Shown: positions 46,801 through 58,973, counted from the first letter of the stretch. The stretch is 64,000 nt of DNA from Antedon mediterranea (GCF_964355755.1 NC_092677.1:13414601-13478600); one strand, 5' to 3'. Program-made: numbers and translations. Notes: generated by a model from the letters alone, not told the origin.

Positions 46801-48660
46801 AATGTAAAGGAGTTGAAATTTCTTCTACATGATGACTTGCCGATCAGTGTATTGACCCAGACCGCCAGCTCAGGAATGCATTTTTTTACTGGACTTAAAA
46901 CTAAAGGCGTTATCGCATACAATAATATCAAAATTATGTCAGAAATTGCAGAACTGACAGAAAACACCTACGCAAAAGGAAGGGTACTTAAATACATAAA
47001 AGACGTCGGTCAACACTATGATGATAGAGGTGGGAAAAGTTTGTCTTCACATCGTAAAAAGCTATATAAAGCTATGGTTTCAATCGAGAGAGATGATTTA
47101 TACAAATTGATTGGATTCTACGAATTGGTTCCTCTTGGCTTAAAAAACAAATGGGATGTCGTTTTTCATTTGGAGAAAGAGATGAAGTTAAACGATACAC
47201 CAAAGTTGTTAACCGTCTTCGCCGATAGGTTGAATTCAACAGCAAAATCAATATTACTGGGTGCGTATTTCCCGTTTGAAACGTTATTATAAATATAAAA
47301 TGACTTATGTACATTGATACTGTATCATTTTCTGATTAGGCATATTAATTCATATATTACTATAATTATTGCTTATAGTGTTATTCAATTAAAGAAAAAA
47401 ATGTTATTTTTTAAAATGTAAAACATTATGTAGCAAAAGAAATGAGATATTTGAAAGTTAAATATGTTACAGATCCAGAGGCTGGTAATGCAAGTGGGGA
47501 AACATTTCAATTTACAGGTAGGCAAATCATTTATTTTCTGGATCAATTGCCTCCTAATGCAAATAGGATAATAATAACCTGATAAAAGTGGCAGTACGTT
47601 TTTAGTCCATCCTAACAGTACAATATTTATTTATCTAGCCTGATTAATTTAACTCCGCTCATGAAGGAAGAAATTAGAATAATATTCTCTATACAAGTAA
47701 TTTTCTTTACCGTACTATAATATTTATCTATATAAATACTATAATACAGGTGAAAATGTTGTTGACGATACATTTCCAAGAAGAATACTTAGCTCAAGAG
47801 CATTGCGAAGTAAGTACACGTATTTTTGAAAATCTGAAACAATGGACATACAGAGTGAATTTATTTGTATATTATTTAGGCCTATAAAAATTAAAAAATT
47901 ACTAATTTTTATCTATATAGGCCCTACTGTTGCTGATGTTGCTAATGAGGGTACCGAAAAAAGAGTAGCGCTCCCAACAACACCGTCGGGTAAGTAAAAT
48001 CTGACACAATGTACATATAGAGTGAATTAGAGTAATAAAAACAAATAATGCATGGAAGTTTGAATGAGTCAATACAGCAAAAGTAATTTTGAAAATGTAC
48101 ACTCACAGAACATCTTTCCTAATTTTACAGAAATGGACGAGGATGATTTCCAGCTTCTAAAAATGATTGTATCAGGCTATTACGATGCGATAAAAGATTG
48201 TTTCACTATGTTGATGGTGTTGTTTGGAGATTATGTACCTAAATCCAAACATAAATCAATTAAAAATACAATCAGTTTGTTAAACACGTTAGGTACTTCA
48301 AATGCTTTAAGTTCCGATGATATCTCTATAATATTTGATACAATCAACTTGACGGGGCACTATGCCTTAGAAAGGAAGATTCAGGAATCAATACCATTAT
48401 TTCCAAATGTAAGTGGAATAGAAATTAAACACATCTCAAGTAACAGACAGAAAATCATGTCATTTGGAATGGGTATGGGTGAATCAGATGTTTCAAAGAT
48501 AGATGGATTAAAAAACAATCCGCTCAAGAATTATGAAAGTAGTTGGAGCATGATATATGATTTAGAATGTAGAGAAATCATCAAGGTTAACGACAACCAA
48601 AAATTCATTGCAGATTTGACAAGACTGGGACTTTCTCGCCTTGCAGAAGTATTGAAATAA
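46801..48660 (+). pseudogene. Gene E: tandem-DED gene lacking its first codons
   Basis: Exons: about 46801-47260, 47473-47517, 47750-47809, 47921-47989 and 48131-48660. All internal junctions are phase 1 and open. Similarity to the other genes begins abruptly at GTAAAGGAGTTGAAATTTCT. The usual ATG and FRQEFSNAYPGD codons are replaced by AT-rich DNA with no in-frame ATG, so the start is lost or lies in an unseen exon. The DED pair reads LKFLLHDDLP, NNIKIMSEIAEL, RKKLYKAM, NKWDVVFHLEKEM. Three linkers follow (SGETFQFT, RRILSSRALR, KRVALPTTPSG), then a type-I last exon (MDEDDFQLLKMIV, LFGDYVP, YESSWSMIYDLE). Poly(A) signal near 49465. Confidence 0.65.
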
Positions 48661-50275
48661 TTTAAGATTATAACACATGATCTGAATTCTAATGGTACTG
48701 ATCTGAATTTTAATGGTAATGGTGAGACGTATTTGTCTCTATGCACTCGGTGGTGCCTCCAAACTGTAAAATGTAAATATCTGATTTATGTATAGGGCCT
48801 AGGCCTACTTCCTTTATTATTTAACCGCGTATAAAGCATATACTTTACATATGTCTAACTTTAGCTGAAATCTCTCCACTTAATATACATAATTAGATAT
48901 TCTATCAAATTTGATTATAAATCCATCTAGAATAATTAAACACTAAAGAAAACTACCATAATAATCTGTATACAACATCTGTATAATTTTAAATACAGCG
49001 TTTATTTCCGTTGAATTCAAAGCATTTTAAAAATCATCACTAAAATAAGAATTAAACAAAAACAGCTGAATGTTACACAGAGATACACGATAGGCCTATT
49101 TTAGGTCTATACAGTACTTTAAAAAATAATTTCGTTTGATATCTAAATATGCCTACTCCTCTTCTTCTGCTAGACTAAAAATGTGGTAAATGTCTAGTAT
49201 ATTCTACATTAATTTAATTTGAAATTGGTGTTTTGAATAATAATCCTTGCTTGTTTTAGTATAGTATTGTACAATTGTAGATTAATTTATTTATTTATTA
49301 ATTCATTTGCGTGAGATTGCCAGCAACAGAAATAAGTGGCTTTTGTTATTTTGAATAATTATTTTTACGTTATTTTATATTTGTTGTTGTTGTAAGAGGC
49401 ATGCATGTAAGAACTTATCAGATTTTGTAAATCCACAGTGCGTGGTTTTGTTACATTTTTTAGAAATAAAGTTACCTATATATAGACATGTATTCTAATT
49501 TATACTTATATAACCGGTGTATATACTTATTAGTAATTAAGATAATATAAGTTCGCATCATAATGTAATTTAACACATTAAACACATTTATTAATTAAGT
49601 AATATTTGGAATTTTTAATATTAGGCGTAATATAAAAGAGTTATAGTAAATGATGTACCGAGGCTTCGTTAACAAAACAAACAGTAGTTTTCCTGAGACT
49701 TACAGTAGTCTTTTTTTATTTGCTTTACATTATTGCTTGTTGGATAAATAAATGAAATAAAAGTATAACTACGATAACTTTCATTTAATGTATCATGTCG
49801 TCAACAAATGACACATAATTTACAATACTGGAACAATTTTATTACATAGGCCTACATTAAATGAATTTCTTAAAATTGGAAATGTAGTAGGAAGAGAATT
49901 TTCCGAAGCATATAGGAAAATAGTTTTGTGTCACATAGCAGACAGGTATAATTGTAATTCCTGATAGAGGGTGTTTCATTTGCCAAGTCATGCATAACAT
50001 ATTGCTGGAGGGGCTTTATAAGCGGCGGCGCATGTGGTTTAATCCTCTCCTTTGTTTTAATTAAGACTAAACCTACGTCCTGCGTCAAAACTCAATTTTC
50101 AAATTCCATTTCATCGTGGTCATTATATATTTGGAGAGTAATTTTTCGTATCACATCCTAACTATTCGTGATTTCTTCAGAATTCAACTGTATTTTACGC
50201 ATTCTCCCTCGTTTCTGTAAGTAAAAGCAAAAGTTGTAAAGGAAGTAAAATACAATATTTTAAAGCCGCTGACAT
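48661..50275. other. Gene E 3' region and intergenic DNA
   Basis: AT-rich DNA with no credible coding frame or RNA gene. The first 800 bases are probably 3' UTR. Confidence 0.4.
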
Positions 50276-51885
50276 ATATTTTTAATTTATCACTTCAAAC
50301 TGGACTGATACCAGGGAAGTTGAAAATTTCGAAAGTAGTTCCTATACATAAAAAAGAGGACCGCCATTTGGCCTCAAACTATCGTCCCATATCGCTGTTG
50401 CCCATTTTTTCGAAAGTTTTTGAAAAGATTATCCATAATCAAGTATACAATTATCTTACAAAATTTAAAGTGTTAAGCAACAATCAATATGGATTTAGAA
50501 ACAAACACTCAACTTCTCATGCTATGATCGACTTGGTCCATAGAATATTAAATGCATTTGAAAAAAAGGAATATGCACTTACTACCTTTATGGATTTGTC
50601 AAAAGCGTTTGACATTATCGATCACAGTATTCTGTTGAGCAAATTGGCGCATTATGGTATAAGAGGCATCGTTTTAATGTGGTTTAGAAACTATTTAAGT
50701 GGCCGCAAACAATATGTTTATGCCAATAGTAGATCATCATGTTTAAAAGACACCAATATAGGGGTGCCACAGGGTTCTGTTTTAGGACCACTTTTGTTTT
50801 TAATTTACATCAATGATATTTAAGTCGAGCAAGTAGTAAAATAGATATAATTAGTTTTGCTGACGACACAACTTGTATAACAAGAAGAGATGACCCTACA
50901 ATGTTAAACCATACTATGAATATTGAACTAGAAAAAATAAACGTATGGCTTAAAGCAAATAAGCTGTTACTGAATGTCAGCAAAACTAATTACGTTGTTT
51001 TAAGAACTAACCAAAAGTACTTTGACAAAAACCAGTTTAAAATAAAAATGAATAATGTGTTATTACATAGAAAAGAAAATGTGACATTTCTAGGTGTAAT
51101 TTTAAACGAAAATCTTAACTGGAAACATCACATACAGCTTATTAGGAAAAAAATGTCTAGCCTAGGGCAATTGGTATACTTTTAAAAGTAAGAGAATTCT
51201 TTCCTCATAAAGTCCGTATTAGTCTTTATAACACCTTAGTATTACCTCACCTTCAGTATGGTAACTTAATATGGGGAAATACATACAAGAGCACGTTAGA
51301 AGTAATACTAAAACTCCAAAAGAGAGCTGTAAAATGCATTACCTTCTCTAAATCCAGACAAGCCGCAGAGCCACTGTTTAAGAAACTAAAAATATTAAAC
51401 GTTTATGATATTTACAAAGTAAACGTCATAGGATTTATGTACGTAAAATTCAATGAATTACCACATCACATTTTAAATATTTTTAATTACTGTGACAGTA
51501 TTAGGCCTACTCATAAGCTCAGAACAGAAACTGAATTCGAAATTCCCTTCACAAGACTAACTTGCAGTCAACAGTTTATACACAAATATGGACCAAAATT
51601 GTGGAAAGAATTCACTTGTAATGGTGGTAATAAACCGGTTATCTTAAAGAAACAAAATAAATGTATAAAAAAAACAGGTCAAAAAATACTTATTATCACT
51701 ATATGCTGATTAACAACACCTTTGTTTATTTAAGTTCTATATACTTGTTCTTATGTAAAAGGGTCCTACAAAAAAAACGAAGCTACAGCTTTTTTATGCA
51801 GGATCCCTGTTTTCAGTTGTACTGTAATTATGATGTACTGTAATTGATGACTAAATAAATGTGGAATAAATGAAATGAAATGAAA
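50276..51885 (+). pseudogene. LINE remnant with reverse transcriptase, frameshifted
   Basis: Reverse transcriptase motifs appear in order: NYRPISLLPIFSKVFEKI, TTFMDLSKAFDIIDH, GVPQGSVLGPLLFLIYINDI, then after a stop and frame change FADDTTC, NVSKTNYVV and VTFLGVILNENLNWKHH, and after another change PHLQYGNLIWG, LQKRAVKCIT. This is the CR1/jockey style. The endonuclease and 5' end are missing. The 3' end has a short (AAATG)n run (51867-51885). Dead copy. Confidence 0.85.
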
Positions 51886-51975
51886 CTGTTTTAATTTATA
51901 AAGGTATCATGCCAATTACGGTATGCCTTTTCGGGCACTACTTTATTCGGAGGCTACGTGACTATGCCAACAGGG

Positions 51976-52470
51976 TGTCTCGAAAACAGAGACCTCGAAA
52001 ACAGAGACCAGAGACCCGAGACCCAGGGTCTCTGTTTTCGAGAAAATCTCGAAAACAGAGACCCACACTAAAACGTCTCAATATTACGTAATATAGGGGG
52101 TCTCTGTTTCGAGTTCTCGAAAACAGAGACCCCCACTAAAACGTCTCAATATTACATTATATAGGGGGTCTCTGTTTTCGAGTTTTTCCCAAAAACAGAG
52201 ATCCCCCACTAAAACGTCTCAATATTACGTAATATAGGGGGTCTCTGTTTTCGAGTTTTTCTCGAAAACAGAGACCCCACTAAAACTTCTCAATATTAAG
52301 TCAATATTACGTTATATAAGGGGTCTCTGTTTTCGAGAAAAACTCGAAAACAGAGACCCCCACTAAAACGTCTCAATATTACGTAATATAGGGGGTCTCT
52401 GTTTTCGAGTTCTCGAAAACAGAGACCCCACTAAAACGTCTCAATGTTACGTCAATATTACGTTATATAG
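51976..52470. repeat. Tandem array of hairpin units
   Basis: Six units of about 68-83 bp start near 52026, 52096, 52164, 52237, 52320 and 52391. Each has GGGTCTCTGTTTTCGAG facing CTCGAAAACAGAGACCC across 0-6 bases, then CACTAAAACGTCTCAATATT and the palindrome ATATTACGTAATAT or a variant. It adjoins the DIRS-like remnant. No coding capacity. Confidence 0.9.
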
Positions 52471-54319
52471 GTGGTAAATTCCGGACACCCGAATAGAAAC
52501 GGACGCGTCCGAAGCGGGTTGGGGCGGTTGCTCCAACCAGAGTCACGTCTCCGGCGTTTGGAATGCCGAGGAGGCGTTAGCCCACATCAATCTCTTAGTA
52601 CTTTGGACAGTAGACCGAACGTTGAAAGCGCTACTTCCAAACATAACAAATTCACACGTCCATGTCTGCTCGGACAACACAACCGTGGTCGCGTACATCA
52701 ACCGACAAGAAGGCACAAAGTCTCCGACTCTTTGCTATCACACATGGACGCTCATACACTGGTGCATCGCGCACAGAATAACGCTGACTGCATCGCATAT
52801 TCCGGGCAGCCAGAATGTAGTCGCGGACACGCTGTCCCGACTCGCTTTACGCCCGACCGAATGGCGTCTGTTGCCGAGCATAGCCACTCAAATATTCGAC
52901 CACTTCGGACGGCCGCACATAGACCTGTTTGCAACGTCAGAGAACACGCAGCTCCCGACGTTCTGCAGTCGATTCCGGGATGCACGTGCGTGGGCGGTGG
53001 ATGCCCTGTCCATGTCATGGGACGGTTTATGGGCTTACGCGTTCCCGCCAATATCGATCATACCAATAGTTCTGACTCACATTCAGCGCTTCCGATGCCG
53101 AGTTCTGTTGATCGCACCCCGTTCTGGCCTCGTCAAGCGTGGTATCCGCTTCTTGCCAGTCTTCTTTACGATCACCCGCTGCGTCTTCCGGTCCGCGCGG
53201 ATCTACTGACGCAAAATCGTGCGAGGTTCTCGACGATCAATCTACAATCCCTGAACCTGACTGTTTGGCCATTGTCAGGGATCAGCTCAGAGACTCGGGA
53301 ATTTCGGACGGCCCAGCCGCCCTGGCGGCCAAATCTAGAAGAGATTCGACTCTCACCGTCTACAACAGCCGCCTACGACACTTCTTCCGCTGGTGCAGAC
53401 AAAAGAACATAGACCCTAAGGCGATATCCTTGGGTCAGATCTGCGCTTTTTTGCATTACCTGTACGAATCAGGCTTGCAAGTACGCACGGTGTCAGGCTA
53501 CCGGTCCGCGATTGCGGCCATTACTCCGCCATTCAAGGATGGCTCGACGGTGTCAACTTCCGCAGTAATCACGCATTTCTTACGCGGTATGTCCAGAGAG
53601 CGACCTCCGTCTAAGGTCTTAGTTCCACGTTGGGACGTCAACGTCGTTCTATCCGCACTCACGCGCCCGCCGTTCTATCCGCACTCACGCGCCCGCCGTT
53701 CGAGCCAATGAGCAAGGCTTCGTTATACAATCTTTCGCTTAAGACAGCGTTTCTGGTGGCGTTGTCCTCATGTAAACGCCGAGGCGAGCTGCACGCGCTC
53801 ACGCTAGAGCCAGGCCATATACGATTTGAGCGGGGCGGAGTCCGGTTGACATTCAGGAAGGACTTTCTGGCCAAGTCCCAGACGTTAAATTTCTCGCCGC
53901 CTGCTGTGTTCGTTCCATCAATGTCCGCATTTTTGGGGGTAGTAGAGGACAAATTCTGGTGCCCGGTAAGAGCACTCAAATTCTACATCCACCGTACAGA
54001 GACGTTGCGAGAGGGTATATCTCACTTATTCGTCACGTCGGTGCCCCCGTATCGGCCGGCCGCAAAATCCACGATTGCTAACTGGGTCGTGGCAGCGATT
54101 CGGGCCGCTTATGAGTCGTCCAGCACTTCGCCGCCGGTACATATGCATGAGGTGCGGGATGTTGCTACATCCTGGGCGTTGTACGCTGGTGTTTCTGTAT
54201 CAGACATTATGACAGCGGCATGGTGGCGGACACAGTCTACGTTTACTGCGCATTATTTAAAGGACATTTCTGCAACCATGGCGCCAGTAGCAGCAGCAGT
54301 GCTAAAGCCTAGGTTATAG
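52471..54319 (+). pseudogene. DIRS-like remnant: RNase H and tyrosine recombinase
   Basis: 5'-truncated; the reverse transcriptase is missing. RNase H residues are seen in TDASEAGWGG, CSDNTTVVAYIN and HIPGSQNVVADTLSR, followed by the DIRS-type DLFATSENTQLPTF. The tyrosine recombinase reads SRRDSTLTVYNSRL, then KRRGELHAL (first Arg), HEVRDVATSW (His-x-x-Arg) and WWRTQSTFTAHYL (Trp and Tyr). Frames change near 53120, near 53270 and at a 26-bp tandem duplication (53646-53671 and 53672-53697). GC content is far above the neighbours. DIRS elements integrate with a recombinase rather than a DDE integrase. Dead copy. Confidence 0.85.
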
Positions 54320-54327
54320 GTACGTAC

Positions 54328-54976
54328 CCCGGGGGGGGGGGGGTCACTTGTATATAAACCAAACGTGGGGGGGGGTTTTGCAGCAGCCACTTCAAGACAT
54401 GAGGCACTTGTGCTACCTGTTTTACTGAAAAATACTACGGACTTGAACTACCATTTACCAAATAAAAATCCAGTGTTCTCTAAAAAGACGGCAGAAACAA
54501 GGCCACGCCAGAGAGGGCGCAATATTTGTACTGGTTCCCGGCATGATCTGCGCATGGCCAAAGAGACCGTTCATGGCAAAATCATGAACGTGTTTTCGCT
54601 CGTCCGCGGTGCATGACGACGATGATCAAGAGTCAAGAGTGGTCACAGTTGAATGATTTTGTCGTAGGCTATGTTTCGTGTTCTTCTGCTGATGCGAAAA
54701 CTCTAGGCCTATTCAAAGGTGTTTAGCGATGGGCTTATAGCCGGGCTTATAGCATCCATTAGGCTAAAATACCTGCAAAATTTGGCGATAAATCGTGACA
54801 TTTTGACACGGGTGGGCGGGCCAGGCACTTAAACTACTAATTTCACCCTGTCATTTCCCACACTTGTGCTACCAACTCTCCATAATTTCCCACACTTGTG
54901 CTACCAGGCCCTCGAAAATATACCCGTAAATGCGGCACCTCCCCGTATGGAAATATTTAAGAGTGACCCCCCCGGG
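54328..54976. mobile_element. Small TIR element with 8-bp duplication GTACGTAC
   Basis: It starts CCCGGGGGGG(G)nTCACTT and ends AGTGACCCCCCCGGG, with GTACGTAC directly on both sides (54320-54327 and 54977-54984). 649 bp with no transposase; the open frame at 54365-54616 has no recognisable domain. An 8-bp duplication fits the hAT or P groups. It inserted just after the DIRS-like coding remnant. Confidence 0.75.
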
Positions 54977-55057
54977 GTACGTACACTTCACTTGCTCTGC
55001 TCTTTGTTAAATTACTCCCACCGCCGACTAGTTCTAGTGCTAATCTGGCTATTGTCG

Positions 55058-55145
55058 GTTTATACAGGTAAGCTAGGCACGATATAGACTACACAAACCA
55101 GTAGTGGTGTTAGTAGTCTATGAGTGCTAGCTTACCTGTATAAAC
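55058..55145. repeat. 88-bp hairpin between two DIRS-like remnants
   Basis: GTTTATACAGGTAAGCTAG at the left is the exact reverse complement of CTAGCTTACCTGTATAAAC at the right, and the next bases also pair in part (GCAC, TAGACTAC with GTAGTCTA, GTGC). It may be a terminal or control region of one DIRS-like element. Confidence 0.75.
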
Positions 55146-55221
55146 TCCCTCCCGCCGTCCCCGCAGTCAAGTGGGCGGAAAATGATGACGGTGGTATGTT
55201 GGTACGTTCCCACATGAGGGC

Positions 55222-57215
55222 GTGGTTGCGGACTGGTCCATTATAATACAGGGGTGTTCTAGGCATGAGCTATTCCTTTGTCGCAGAATTGGAGTACCCA
55301 TAAAAGATTCTAAGACAGTCGCTCCTACGACGAATATCATCATTTACGGCAATGAAGTTGATTCAATCAACATGATATGTCGCTTGCCGGAGGCAAAAGT
55401 AACGAAAATAAAATCAATTCTAGATACATTTGTAACAAGGAAAAAAGTTACTTTAAGGGAACTACAATCGTTAATAGGGCTCTTGAGTTATGCTTGTTCA
55501 GTTGTCCTACCGGGTCGAACCTTTCTGCGAAGACTCATCAACCTCCTCTCCCTTGCAAAACACCCAAACCATTTCATTAGGATTAATTTAGAAGCGAAAC
55601 AGGATCTGTACATGTGGCTTACCTTTATTAAACATTTCAATGGCAAAGCCCTCATTCTTCCGGAAAAATGGATCACCTCGGATACGATCCGATTATTTAC
55701 CGACGCGGCGGGTTCAATCGGATGCGGGGCTATCTTAGGAAGTGGTTGGTTTGCGTTTCCTTGGCCGTGTTCATTTTTAGGCAGGTCCATAGCTGTACTT
55801 GAATTGTTTCAAATTGTGATTGCGTTGGAAACTTGGGCACCCAGGCTCGCGAATAAGAGGATCCTATTTCGGTCCGACAACCAAGCAGTTTGCGAAATAC
55901 TTAAAAAAAAAACCGCGAAAGACGCTACTCTCCTGCGGCTTTTGCGACGCTTGGTGCTTTGTTGCCTAAATCACAACATTCTGTTCGAAGCAAAACACAT
56001 TCCAGGCAAGGAAAATGTGTTGGCTGACCTACTGTCAAGGCTCCAAATCAACAAAGCATTGTCATTGGATAAGTCTCTTAGCGCTCATCCTACAGAAGTA
56101 CAGCATGAGCTGCTTCACATTTAAATGGTCTGGGATCATTATGCAGTACGAAAAGTTCAGCTTGGGCTGCTTCTAAGTACTCAGTCACGAACGATGAAGT
56201 CCAGCTTGGAGCTGCTTCAATAACTTACTTACGTTAAACAAGATTAATTTGGATAGTTTATTTTTCAGGCTTCTCCATAGACCCACAGCAAGGAGCAGCC
56301 AATCCCGCTCTGACACCGACAGCGGTCTCCTTAATCGAATCCTCCCTTGCACGTCCAGTCACCAAAAAGGCTTACAGACGTAGTCTGCAACTGTTGGCAT
56401 CCTGGTCAGGAAAACGAGTACCCTTACCACTTGATGTAGGTACAATTTGTAATTTCCTGTCTCATTTATTTGACAAAGGTTTGGCACCAGGAACAATTTC
56501 CTCACATTATTATGTCTGCAATCTCGTTCGTACACAAGTTAGTAGGCCTACCGGATCCTAGCGGGTTTTTCCTCGTTCAAAAAATTATCCGCGGAATTCA
56601 TTCTAGGGCGGCAAAAGTGAACTCTCGGCTTCCCATAACAAAAAGGATCTTGATTAGGCTACTCGATGCATTGCAGTTTATAGAACCATTACTACCCCAT
56701 CGTTTGTTACTTGAAGCATTATTTCTTACAGCGTTTCAGGATTTTTTTTCGGCTCGGAGAATTGGCATCAAAAGCCAAAGATTCGAACGTAGTAGAGCGC
56801 AACGATTTAACTCTGAACGAAACAGGGGCCTTAATCATAATACGACACCACAAAACTGGAGTTGGAAAAACCCCCGTTTCGGTATCATTTGCACCATGGG
56901 TTAGAGAAAAGTACTGCCCAGTGGCCGCACTAACAAACTACCTCGCACATTGCCAACAGTCCACAGGTCCCTTGTTTCAGCACCTTGATGGCAAGGCGGT
57001 TACACAACAATTTGTGGCGTGCCGGCTGAGAGTGGCAGTGTCGTTTATTGGGTTGAATCCGAGCCATTACAAGGGCCACAGTTTTCGTATTGGGGCAGCA
57101 ACACATGCTGCGTCATTAGGCAAGGCATGTCAGATAGCCTCATTCAACAATTTGGGAGATGGAAATCTTCTGTTTTCAAGAAATACATTCGTATTTCATC
57201 GTTCAGTTCGTAAGG
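55222..57215 (+). pseudogene. DIRS/Ngaro-like remnant: RT end, RNase H, tyrosine recombinase
   Basis: 55222-56124 is open and reads the end of a reverse transcriptase (KKVTLRELQSLIGLLSYAC, LPGRTFLRRL) and RNase H (FTDAAGSIGCGAIL, LELFQIVIALETW, FRSDNQAVCEIL, HIPGKENVLADLLSRL). The recombinase follows from about 56290 in several frames: SLARPVTKKAYRRSL, KLVGLPDPSGFFLVQKIIRG, RLPITKRIL, RLGEL, KGHSFRIGAATHAASLG (His-x-x-Arg), and in another frame IQQFGRWKSSVFKKYIR (Trp, Tyr). It is a different family from the previous remnant: lower GC and a different recombinase. Frameshifts near 56510, 56755 and 57130 make it inactive. Confidence 0.85.
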
Positions 57216-58110
57216 GTCAGGTCCGTGGTTTTTGTTTGGTCTGGGTGGGAACCCATCCAAGGCTGGGTTTTTGGCGCCGACACCCAGACTCATGTCTTAT
57301 CTTTCAGCCAATTTCATATTTTATTGTATTTTAATCAGACTCAAGTAGATTTATAGATGTATATATTTGATGCTTAAGTCAAATTTGTTAACCTAATATT
57401 AAGTACTGTTTAGTAAGTAAGAGTTTAATACTTTGATTTATACTTTGTTTAAATATTCTGATTACTGATATCCGTTATGCAGTATTTTATTTATGGTTTC
57501 AGATGACATAACGTATAAGGCGTAACCCCTTTTTATATTATGTAATATAATTAGGCCTAAGTGATATGTCATCTATGTTTTACCAATATACACGTTTTAA
57601 TATTCGTCATTTTAATAAATGACATTTCCATCCAATGATGGTTTATCTGTGTTTGTTTGTTGTCCTGTCCGGTCGCTAGCGTAACACAAATTAATTTCTT
57701 CATAAGAGAGATTTTTGTTGATCCAATAGTACGAAATACAAATATAAACTGTTTTACAATCTGGTAAATAAGTCACCTCGGTAACCAAGAACAAAAGTCT
57801 ACATGAAATAGCAAACTGAATGTTTGCAAAACGTCAACAGTACTTTGTATTTCGTACTTTCGATTTACTGGATAGACAACAATTGAGTTGGTGTCAGTTT
57901 ATTTTGAAACAGTAGCATACATTATTGTCGTGTTAAAGTGCTATATAAAAATATAAATACTCTTTCTCCCCTGAAATTTATTCGAATGTTGACGCCTAAC
58001 ACAAGTATATTTGTTTGGCCTTATTAGAAATTGTAGTATGATTTTGACCTAATAATATAATGTTGGAATTCCCAATATTGTTTACAATGCCTTATAATAG
58101 TCGGATTCAT
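57216..58110. other. Intergenic DNA upstream of gene F
   Basis: No gene seen. Two small dyads are visible: CTGGGTGGGAACCCA near 57240, and AGATGACATA (57501) facing TATGTCATCT (57565). GGAATTCCC is at 58065-58073 in the shared upstream block. Confidence 0.4.
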
Positions 58111-58244
58111 CCAATCATAATTGGGCGTAACAAAAGTAAATCGCAGTGACCCGACCCGACCGTTCCCAGTGGCTGTTGTAGAGCGGCAAACACACATACT
58201 GGTATTTGTTAGATTCTTTCGAAGTAAAGGAGGAAAGACGAATG
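58111..58244 (+). promoter_or_regulatory. Gene F upstream block and 5' UTR exon end
   Basis: GGGCGTAACAAAAGTAAATC, GTGGCTGTTGTAGAG, and AGTAAAGGAGGAAAGACGAATG/GTAAG with the donor at 58245. It is diverged from the B and D blocks but in the same order. Intron 1 is 725 nt. Confidence 0.55.
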
Positions 58245-58973
58245 GTAAGAATTATTGTATATAACATTATTAAATAGGTCTCCATAAACAGTGGAATATA
58301 TTAAAGCTTCTTATTTGATGTTTGCTCATTACCCAACGCGAAAAATATATCAGATAAATGCACCTACGGGTTTTGTTTACACTTATCTATGGTATCTGGG
58401 TAATTGGTAGGAGCCTATAGCCAACATGTTACTGATAATGGATAATGTGATATTGAATTGGTATCTCCTGTCTAGGCCTATAGACACTTGTTATTAGAAT
58501 GAAATCCGAAAATGAAAATATAAACAGTTATCTTATGCCGCCTATATATATATAGGCCTATAATAGATATATGAAGGGCTTATAGTGTTGCACTGATGAA
58601 GGGCTAGTGTTGCCCAAAAGCTCTAATTTTTCTGGCTGTTTTACTTTATAGTTTTGATTTAGCTTTTTGCTTATTTTATTTTGTATCAACATTGAGATCC
58701 AGCCACTGATACCCACAGCATTGTAATTATTTTCAGTAATTTGCCTTTGGATTTATAATAGATATATCTATATTTATATTTTAAAGGTTTTGTTTGTTGC
58801 CAGGTGCTAGGCCTAAACACATCACAGTGACAGTTCATAGCTTTTATTTTTCCTCTATCCCTCTATTAATGTTTAGTATGTAGAAAGATTGAAAATTTAA
58901 AAAAATCAATGAATACATCCCGCAAGTATACTTCCTACAAGAGCATAACAATTCTTTTATTTTTTACAGTAAC

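Noticed and set aside
52471-53412. 313-codon open frame with no clear domain at its start
   Set aside because: Its first two thirds lie over the RNase H, which is read in another frame. Only its end carries the DIRS continuation after a frameshift.
54365-54616. 83-codon open frame
   Set aside because: Begins in a poly-G run inside the small TIR element; no domain recognised and no splice context.
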